Positions 58,901 through 64,000 of a DNA stretch of 64,000 bases are shown here, in pieces. Where the stretch lies: NCBI GenBank assembly GCA_035493475.1, contig DATJIF010000199.1, positions 1-64,000 on the forward strand. The letters run 5' to 3'. The translations under genes and the position numbers were made by a program. The notes beneath the pieces were generated by a model. It was not told the DNA's origin. It saw only the letters and a list, made by a program, of their open reading frames with translations, and did not search any database. Source of the DNA: Actinospica sp035493475 (GTDB lineage Bacteria; Actinomycetota; Actinomycetes; Streptomycetales; Catenulisporaceae). Numbering within the stretch: the stretch's first letter is position 1; every line of letters starts with the position of its first letter.

Positions 58901-59073
58901 GACTCGCCCACGCAGCCCTCGCCGAAGGCGACCGGTCGCTCGCGGAGGACCTGTGGCGCACGGCCCTCGACGCCCCGCTCGGCGTCGTGGACACGGCCGG
59001 CGCGCTGGCCCACCTCGCCGACCTGGATCGCGGGCGAGGCGCGTGCGTACGCTGCCGCGCGGCTTCGTCGTGA
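55978..59073 (+). CDS. AfsR-like SARP regulator (BTAD, NB-ARC and TPR domains)
   Basis: The product is about 1031 aa. An OmpR-type winged helix (LDIHLLGPLELRVGGRDRALSG, then RIVDALWEEPP) and BTAD (about 95-245) form the SARP part. A NB-ARC ATPase follows, with Walker A MGGVGKTTLA (about 316-325) and LLVLDNAGD as Walker B. TPR repeats occupy the C-terminal 350 residues. Such proteins activate antibiotic clusters. I favour GTG 55978, six bases after GGGGAAGGG; ATG 55948 is in frame but has no ribosome site. It is the only pathway-type regulator near the two minus-strand operons and may control either. Confidence 0.88.
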   Translation: MDHAPEGREQPSGRNPEVLDIHLLGPLELRVGGRDRALSGSRERRLFALLALNINSLVTFDRIVDALWEEPPRSVRQQVHNTIASLRRTLRAPGSDVELANRHSGYILRGPEDCVDAVRFSVLVHRAEKRVAAGDRAEGAALFEAALAEWRGTAMDGLSGGPLDNARSLLDEQRISALEQLAEIRLDAGEGHSSVTELTELVAQHPLRESARALLMRTLQQSGRQADALSVFEQGRRILAEELGLDPGQVLADAHSLVLTSAADSPPPRVPDAVGAPGTSFIPRAIAEFTGRAEETAAIGARVREAGAEAPVVAVLDGMGGVGKTTLAVHLAHRHAQDFPEAQYFVDLAGYTTGVDPLTASQALNTLLRQANVSPELIPPDLDGRAALWRAQLSGHRTLLVLDNAGDVAQVRPLLPASPGTLTLISTRRRMTSLEGAVSMPLDVLGAQESVELFSRIIGHERAHADPAAVLEAVELCGRLPLAVQIAAARLRSRTSWPIGYLVEQLKDQRTRMRVLAVDDRNVHAVLSLSYRHLTEPQRRLFRLLSVHPGRDIDAYAAASLADMPLEEAELCLDELYESNLVQQPAPGRFTMHDLVRDCSHELLREEGGAGEGEAAFGRLVDFLARCVQSWCSPLMKPVFRVDVRVENEPRALRESADRGECIRIVDTEYLNILAIVEAARGAGMQARIWQIAHYLTPYLSKTDFGPDAESLFTSAVDCARSTGERRGAALCLTSLSMALNARGAQDEAIRAAQEALAISRELEDLVSELGALTQLGMLRIRAGRFDEAADCFAQALDVSERLDDPSCQASSINNLGLAHRRRGRLGEALRCFRRVIEIYEQVGAAPPPTETFLNIGRVLALQGDYQGAEQHYRRALELSERAQAAAAKSLSLIGLSNVGRLTGAYPSAIEFGRAALDLARSRNLGYAEANALNALGDAHMALGDTSTARSVYQTALTSAQQRQLPELVAWSQEGLAHAALAEGDRSLAEDLWRTALDAPLGVVDTAGALAHLADLDRGRGACVRCRAASS

Positions 59074-59074
59074 T

Positions 59075-60076
59075 TCAGTTTCCTGCGATCTGGATCCAGT
59101 CCGGCGGGATGGTCGGCGGCGGGTCGAGGGGCAGCAGGTCGTAGATCTCGGTGAAGCGGGGGCTGAGCACGACGCGGTTCAGTTCGCGGCCGTTCGTGCG
59201 GTCCACGCGGAGGATGGCGCAGTCGCCGGTGGGGGTTCCGGGGTCGTGGGGGTTGGCGATCGGGGTGGAGTCCGAGGGGGTGCGGCTGCGGGATGTGCGG
59301 CGGCCGACGCTGGTTCCTATGCAGAGGGCGGCGGGGCCGTCGTGGCAGAGGCCTCTGGCGTATCCGGGCAGTGCGGCGAACCGGTCGCCGGACAGGGTGC
59401 AGACCGTGCGGGTTCGGGAGGCGCAGAGTAGGACGCGGTCGCCGTCCAGGAGCAGGGAGTGGGGCTGCGGCAGGCCGGTGGCGAGGATCGGGCCGGGGGC
59501 GCCGGTGCGGGTGGCCACTTCGCGCACGAAGCCGTCGCGGGCGGAGGTCCAGGTGGGGCCGGTGCGGCGGCCGAAGCCTGAGACGAGGAGCGTGCCGGTG
59601 CCGTGCCGGTTCACGACGGCGTTGAGGTGCACGTGGTCTGCGGGTTCACCTACCGGGTCGGCGCGCCAGTGTACGTGCTCGCCTTGCACTTCGCCGTCAC
59701 GTAGGGCGAGTTCGATGAGCGCGTCGGTGCCGGTGGAGACGGCGATCAGGCCGCCGTCGACCGCGGTCAGCGAGTGCACGTCGCGGCCCAGGCGGAAGGT
59801 GTATCGGTCGCGCAGGCTCAGGTCGGCGCGGTCGAAGGTGAGCAGTTCGGAGAGCCGTGCCGCGTTGCCGGTCGTGCCGGGGGCGGGACACGACTGGCCG
59901 ACGGCGTAGACGAACCGCTCGTCGGCGAACAGGCCGGTGATGCCCACGATGCCGGGCAGCGGTTCGGTCGGTATCAGGAGGACGGGTTCGGCCGGGTCGG
60001 GCAGCAGGGCCAGCGGCGGGGCGTCAGGCCGCGCGAGGTTGAGGTTGCAGAAGCTGACGAGCAGGATCCCGCTCAC
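59075..60076 (-). CDS. DUF4915/TIGR03032-like beta-propeller protein
   Basis: The 333-aa product resembles the DUF4915 (TIGR03032) family: MSGILLVSFCNLNL start, HLNAVVNRHGTGTLLVSGFG, and LPQPHSLLLDGDRVLLCASRTRTV, repeated blade-like segments without signal peptide. The GLCHDGPAALCIGTSVGRR segment is also typical. The function of the family is unknown; members sit next to sulfotransferase or glycosyltransferase genes, as here. GTG 60076 makes it overlap the sulfotransferase 3' end by 53 bases. It converges with the AfsR-like gene, the stops being one base apart. Confidence 0.75.
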   Translation of the reverse strand: MSGILLVSFCNLNLARPDAPPLALLPDPAEPVLLIPTEPLPGIVGITGLFADERFVYAVGQSCPAPGTTGNAARLSELLTFDRADLSLRDRYTFRLGRDVHSLTAVDGGLIAVSTGTDALIELALRDGEVQGEHVHWRADPVGEPADHVHLNAVVNRHGTGTLLVSGFGRRTGPTWTSARDGFVREVATRTGAPGPILATGLPQPHSLLLDGDRVLLCASRTRTVCTLSGDRFAALPGYARGLCHDGPAALCIGTSVGRRTSRSRTPSDSTPIANPHDPGTPTGDCAILRVDRTNGRELNRVVLSPRFTEIYDLLPLDPPPTIPPDWIQIAGN

Positions 60077-60884
60077 CTCCCGCCGCGGCAGCGAGTCCGT
60101 GTTCGGTGAGTAGTTCGCCGCAGTAGCGGTCGAAGGTGTCGTGTTGGGCGGGTGTCCAGGTTCGCCAGCCGGAGCCTGCCAGCCGCTTCGCGGTCGCGAA
60201 GCTGGAGTTGACGCGTTGGGTGGTCCACCAGTGCGCGGGGCCCGGCTCGGATGGCAGTCCCAGGAAGCCGAGGAGCATCGCGAACTGTTCGCGGGGGCGG
60301 GCGGTGAGTTCCTCGCTGACGACTGTGCGGCTGCGGCCCGGATTCCGGGTGCAGAAGTCCAGACCGGCGCGGACGCTGGTGGCCCAGGCCTGGCAGGCCT
60401 CGGTGAAGTCGGCGGACCAGAGCGGGAGGTCGGCGAGCCTGGTCTCGTCGCCGTCGATGCGGTCGCCGAAGTGGATCATCGAGTCGACCACGTGGCGGCC
60501 GTCGCGCAGGATGTGCACGAAACGGGCTGTGGGGAACAGTTCGGCGAGTGTGTCGGCCATGTGGACGTAGTGCGGTGTGTGGTCGATCCATCCGCATCGT
60601 CCGGCACGGCTTCGCAGCAGCGCGTCGATGCCTTGGCCTAGAGCGCCTAAGAACTCACTGCGGGAGACGTGCTCTACGCCCAGCCACTCCTCGGCGGTCT
60701 CGCGCTGTGCGTCCTCGTAGGCTGCGATGGCCCGGTCGTTGCCGAACAGCTTGAACAGGAATTGCGTCTCGGCCGACGTCCACAGCGCGCTGTGGGTCGC
60801 CAACGCGTAGGCGAGTGCGGTCGTGCCGGAGCGTGCGCTGCCGATGACGAACACCGGGGCGGGGCGGTCTGTCGTCTGCGTCAT
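60024..60884 (-). CDS. Sulfotransferase family protein
   Basis: The 286-aa product has the PAPS 5'-phosphosulfate loop VFVIGSARSGTTALAYAL near the N-terminus and the 3'-phosphate region FVHILRDGRHVVDSMI. ATG 60884 follows GGAGGT. It should move a sulfo group from PAPS to a hydroxyl or amine of a sugar, peptide or lipid. It lies in one operon with two glycosyltransferase genes, two bases after the GT2 stop, so a sulfated glycan or glycoside is a reasonable idea. Confidence 0.88.
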   Translation of the reverse strand: MTQTTDRPAPVFVIGSARSGTTALAYALATHSALWTSAETQFLFKLFGNDRAIAAYEDAQRETAEEWLGVEHVSRSEFLGALGQGIDALLRSRAGRCGWIDHTPHYVHMADTLAELFPTARFVHILRDGRHVVDSMIHFGDRIDGDETRLADLPLWSADFTEACQAWATSVRAGLDFCTRNPGRSRTVVSEELTARPREQFAMLLGFLGLPSEPGPAHWWTTQRVNSSFATAKRLAGSGWRTWTPAQHDTFDRYCGELLTEHGLAAAAGGERDPARQLLQPQPRAA

Positions 60885-60886
60885 GG

Positions 60887-61885
60887 TCACCTCCGGGGTG
60901 GGGCGGCGGCGGGTCTGGGCTGCGTGGCGGCGCGAGCGGGTTGCGGCGACACGGCTGCGGCGTCCGGCAGGGCTGCTCCGCGCGTCATGGCGGCGCGGAA
61001 GCACCAGCCGTAGAGGCGGTGGAGTTCGTCGAGGGCGGTCGGATTCGGCGTGGCCTCGAGTTGCCGGAGCCTGGTGACGCGCTGGTCGAAGAGGTGGCTG
61101 CGGGCGGTCCACGGGTCCGGGCCGCCGCGTACGGTGCAGTATTCGCGGATCATCGGGTCGTCGGGGTAGAGGGCGGCCAGCATGCGTCGTGCTCTGCCGT
61201 GGTTCGCGCTGCGGGTGAGGAATCCGTCCAGGGTGACCTGGCGCGCGGTGTACTGGCGGGCCGTGCTGCGGTAGACGACGCGTAGTCCGGCCGGGGCGAG
61301 CCGTCGGCCGAGTTCGATGTCTTCCAGGCCGCAGTCGAAGGACGGTCGGAACAGTGCGCGCTGGACCAGGAACGACCGCTTGCACGACACACGTCCGCAC
61401 CAGAAGTGCCGGTAGTCGAGCTTCGCCCCGTCGGCGAGATGGCGGTAGCAGTACAGCAGGCCGTCGACCTCGGTGATGTAGTGCATCAGCGGGGTCACGT
61501 CGAGCCCGGCGGCCCAGCCGGTGTAGCCGAGGATCGCGACCGGCTCCTCCGGATGCGCGCAGTGGCCGGCGAGGTGTTCGGCGAGCAGGTCGGGGGCGGC
61601 GAGGTCGTCATCGTCGAGGAACAGCACGATCGGCGCGGCGGCGAGGAACAGGCCGAGGTTCTTCGCGGCCGAGGCGCCGGCGTGCGCGGTCCGGTGGTAG
61701 CGCAGCGGCATCCGGCTGACGCGCGCTTCGCAGACTGCTGACGTGCCGTCGCGGGAGCCGTCGTCGACCACGATGACTTCGAAGGCTGCGGCAGGGAGAG
61801 TTTGCGCGGCCAGGGCGTCCAGGCAGCGGGCCAGGAGCGCGGCGCGGGCGTAGGTGGGGATCACCACACTGATCTCGGTCGTCAT
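60887..61885 (-). CDS. Family 2 glycosyltransferase
   Basis: The 332-aa GT-A protein begins ISVVIPTYARAALLARCLDAL and has VVDDGSRDGT and FLDDDDLAAPDLL (DxD metal site). The C-terminal region GLEDIELGRRL contains the ED acceptor motif. A Pro/Ala/Arg-rich tail ends it. Start ATG 61885 shares one base with the stop of the upstream gene (TGATG). The sugar and the acceptor are unknown. Confidence 0.88.
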   Translation of the reverse strand: MTTEISVVIPTYARAALLARCLDALAAQTLPAAAFEVIVVDDGSRDGTSAVCEARVSRMPLRYHRTAHAGASAAKNLGLFLAAAPIVLFLDDDDLAAPDLLAEHLAGHCAHPEEPVAILGYTGWAAGLDVTPLMHYITEVDGLLYCYRHLADGAKLDYRHFWCGRVSCKRSFLVQRALFRPSFDCGLEDIELGRRLAPAGLRVVYRSTARQYTARQVTLDGFLTRSANHGRARRMLAALYPDDPMIREYCTVRGGPDPWTARSHLFDQRVTRLRQLEATPNPTALDELHRLYGWCFRAAMTRGAALPDAAAVSPQPARAATQPRPAAAPPRR

Positions 61886-64000
61886 CAGTGCTCCGGGCTC
61901 AGCACGTCCAGTACGCGCAGGCACTGGTCCATCGGCCGGTGCGCGTGCGCGGCGAGCAGTGCGGCCCGGCCCTGCTCGGCGTCCTCGCGGCGGTAGTGGG
62001 CGGTGGGCGGGCGCAGCCGGTGCCCGACCGGCACGGCGTCGATGATGCCGAGGGTCAGTCCGGCGGCGTCGAGCCGGTGCGACCAGACCTCTTCGATACC
62101 CCAGCCCATCGGCGACTCCTCCGGGAACGGCAGCAGGTGCGGGAACGCGCTGCGGTGCGCGCAGACGACGGGGCCCGACTCGACGAAAAGCGTTCGCCGG
62201 GCGAGCACTCCGGGCTGGCGTTGCACGATCGGGTGGTCGATGTACGAGTCCTCGGTGCGGGCCGGTTGCGCGAGGGCGAATCCCGCTGTGCGCTGGAGGT
62301 CCAGGAAGCGGTCGAGGAAGCCGGGGGGCAGCGCCACGTCGTCGTCGCAGAGCACGATGAAGTCGTAGTCGGCGATGCGCACGCCGTCCAACAGCCGTCG
62401 CAGCAACGGGATCTTGGGCGTCGGCTCCGGCACGGTCAGGGTGAGCGCGGCCGCGAGGTCGGGGCCGGGCCGCCCGATTGCCGCCCAGCGCTGCTCGACC
62501 GTGTGTTGCCGGGACGACGCCAGTTCGGCGATCACGGCTCGGCCGTTGTTGGGCTGTCCGGCCAGTACGACGCCGATGACCAGGACTCGGGATTCGCGGG
62601 CGCGGGGATGTTCGCGGGTGACGGCGGCGGACGCGGACCGTCCGGCGATCTCGCGCAGCGCGGCGGCGAACGCTTTCGCCGCCGCGTCGCCGTCGTGGCG
62701 GGCGGCCATCGCGCGGCGGCCTTCGGCGCTCAGTCGGCGCCACAGGTCGGGCTCGGCGAGCAGCCTGGTCATCGCGGCGGCGAAGGCGGTCGGGTCGTCG
62801 GCGATGAGCAGTTGGGCGTCGTCGTGGACCGGCAGGCCCTCGGCGCCGACCGAGGTGGCCACGGTCGCTGTCCCGGCGAGCAGTGCCTCGATGAGCTTGC
62901 GTTTCGTTCCGGCGCCGTAGCGCAGGGGCAGTACGGAGACGCGTGCCCGGTGCAGGTACGGCACGACCGACGGGACCCAGCCGACCAACCGGGCGTGCGG
63001 GATTCGGGCGACCGCGCGCGCGACGCGTTCGTCGACGCCGTTGCCGACCACCGCGAGCGGGTGCCGCGCGAGCAGTGCCGGATCGAGCGCGGGCACGATC
63101 TCGTCCGCGAGATGGTCGAGTGCGTCGGCGTTCGGCGGGTGCCAGAAGTTGGCGACGAACACGATCCCGCGGCGCTGCGCGAACGGCAGCGGTCCTATCG
63201 GGATGTCGGCGCCGTCGGGTACCACGTGCACCGGGACCGTCGACGCGGGCGGAAGTTCGGCGCGCAGGATCGCGGCCTCGGCTTCGGATACTGCGAGCAC
63301 CCCGTCCGCAGCCGCGTACGCCGCCAACTCGCGGGCCCGCTCGCCCGCGCGGATCCGGGAGTCGTCGCGTCCGGGGTCGAGCGCGGCCTGTCCGGCGCGG
63401 CGGACGAACTCCAGATCGACGGAGTCGACCACGACCCCGGTCCCGGGCGACTTGGCCCGCAGCAGCGGGAGCAGCCGCTCGGCCAGGTGCCAGAAGGCGA
63501 TCACGGCGAGATCGAAGCGGCCTGATTCGATCAGGTGCGGGGCGCCGCCGGTCACGTCGCCGTGCACTGACACGCCCATGCGGCGCAGCAGTCCGGCGTA
63601 CCTGTCCTGCCCCGCGACGTTGTCCGCCAGGAAAGCCACTTCGACGCCGTTGCCGACCAGCAGTTGGACGAAGTCGAACATGCGTCGGCTGCCGCTCTGC
63701 CGGTCGAGCTCCGGAAGCCGCGGGGCGCACAGCAGAACCCTGCGGATCCCCCGCGGCAGCCCGACCCGCGCGGCCGAACCGTTGGCCGGCCGCGTGCGCA
63801 CGTCGCCGGACCAGGCCGGCCGCAGCTCGGGCAGTCCGGTCGGCGAGCGGGTGAACACCGCCTGCCGGGCGACCCGGCGCGCCTCGGCCAGTCCGGCGGG
63901 ATCGGCCGAGGCGAGTACGACCACGTCGATGCTGCCGCTCGCGTAGGGCAGCGTCGGCGCGGCGTCCGGCGGCGAGAACACCGCGTACTCCGGCAGTGCC
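61885..64000 (-). CDS. Multidomain glycosyltransferase (GT4-like then GT-A-like), N-terminus cut by window edge
   Basis: The frame is open from the right edge, so the start is outside. The first residues (ALPEYAVFSPPDAAPTLPYASGSIDVVVL) look like the end of a methyltransferase-type or other Rossmann domain. A GT-B, family-4-like domain follows (RRMFDFVQLLVGNG, VPVHVVPDGAD, GTKRKLIEALLAGTATVATSVGAEGL). The last 240 residues are a GT-A-like domain (DFIVLCDDDVALPPGFLDRFL, MGWGIEEVWSHRL). Two transfer domains in one chain suggest sequential sugar addition. It overlaps the GT2 gene by one base. Confidence 0.82.
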   Translation of the reverse strand, partial: ALPEYAVFSPPDAAPTLPYASGSIDVVVLASADPAGLAEARRVARQAVFTRSPTGLPELRPAWSGDVRTRPANGSAARVGLPRGIRRVLLCAPRLPELDRQSGSRRMFDFVQLLVGNGVEVAFLADNVAGQDRYAGLLRRMGVSVHGDVTGGAPHLIESGRFDLAVIAFWHLAERLLPLLRAKSPGTGVVVDSVDLEFVRRAGQAALDPGRDDSRIRAGERARELAAYAAADGVLAVSEAEAAILRAELPPASTVPVHVVPDGADIPIGPLPFAQRRGIVFVANFWHPPNADALDHLADEIVPALDPALLARHPLAVVGNGVDERVARAVARIPHARLVGWVPSVVPYLHRARVSVLPLRYGAGTKRKLIEALLAGTATVATSVGAEGLPVHDDAQLLIADDPTAFAAAMTRLLAEPDLWRRLSAEGRRAMAARHDGDAAAKAFAAALREIAGRSASAAVTREHPRARESRVLVIGVVLAGQPNNGRAVIAELASSRQHTVEQRWAAIGRPGPDLAAALTLTVPEPTPKIPLLRRLLDGVRIADYDFIVLCDDDVALPPGFLDRFLDLQRTAGFALAQPARTEDSYIDHPIVQRQPGVLARRTLFVESGPVVCAHRSAFPHLLPFPEESPMGWGIEEVWSHRLDAAGLTLGIIDAVPVGHRLRPPTAHYRREDAEQGRAALLAAHAHRPMDQCLRVLDVLSPEH

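Noticed and set aside
1..64000. CRISPR arrays, tRNA/rRNA genes, insertion sequences, integrase or attachment sites
   Set aside because: No regularly spaced repeats, no cloverleaf recognised, and no transposase or integrase motif in any frame I examined.

Overview
This is a very GC-rich stretch of actinobacterial chromosome. The evidence is the strong G/C bias at third codon positions, many GTG starts, ATGA/GTGA-coupled operons, twin-arginine and lipoprotein sugar-binding proteins, and an AfsR/SARP regulator. A soil filamentous actinomycete is likely; a Catenulispora/Actinospica-type organism is only a guess. No rRNA, tRNA, CRISPR array or insertion sequence was recognised. About 57 genes are supported, several of them too small for ordinary gene callers.

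Region A (1-23 kb) is a plant-hemicellulose island. It encodes secreted GH12, GH12-FN3-CBM2, CBM2-GH62, CE1-ricin, GH5 with CBM_X2-like modules and a GH51-like arabinofuranosidase with a ricin module. Intracellular GH43, GH42 (beta-galactosidase), GH36 (alpha-galactosidase) and an HSL esterase accompany them, with an ABC sugar importer and two LacI regulators. The palindrome TCGAAGCGCTTCGA occurs at four intergenic places and probably ties the extracellular enzymes to the importer/GH42/GH36 operon. The enzyme set suits xyloglucan and arabinoxylan.

Region B (22.9-33.0 kb) looks like a non-phosphorylative L-fucose (or similar 6-deoxy sugar) pathway. A divergent FadR-type regulator separates ADH-SDR-AKR from an ABC importer, an unrecognised 643-aa (alpha/alpha)-toroid-like protein, an amidohydrolase resembling L-fuconolactonase, and an L-fucose/L-rhamnose mutarotase. 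A sugar-acid dehydratase is not present in the window.

Region C (33.1-36.8 kb) holds a sigma factor fused to an anti-sigma zinc motif, a membrane segment and an exported domain; a small unknown protein; and a close homologue of the 2-oxoglutarate/arginine ethylene-forming enzyme.

Region D (36.8-53.0 kb, minus strand) is the most unusual part. It is a single 19-gene, almost completely overlapping operon. It starts with an 18-codon ORF that has a textbook ribosome site and is followed by strong hairpins. Then come an ABC-2 exporter, a prolyl oligopeptidase, a 35-aa basic peptide, a NodU-type carbamoyltransferase, an SGNH-like protein, an archaeal-type S-adenosylmethionine synthetase, an APH-like kinase, a UDP-glucuronate-decarboxylase-like enzyme, an HPr-kinase-like protein, a cupin, a GNAT, an AurF-like diiron protein, an acyl carrier protein, a seryl-tRNA-synthetase-like amino acid:[carrier protein] ligase, a nucleotidyltransferase and a phosphatase. 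I read this as an undescribed biosynthetic cluster, possibly peptide-based, that loads an amino acid on a carrier protein, modifies it and transfers it.

Region E (53.2-59.1 kb) carries a tandem GNAT, SdpB- and SdpA-like proteins and an unannotated 50-aa exported peptide as candidate toxin precursor, divergent from an AfsR-like regulator. Region F (59.1-64 kb) has a DUF4915-like protein, a sulfotransferase and two glycosyltransferases; the last runs off the window.
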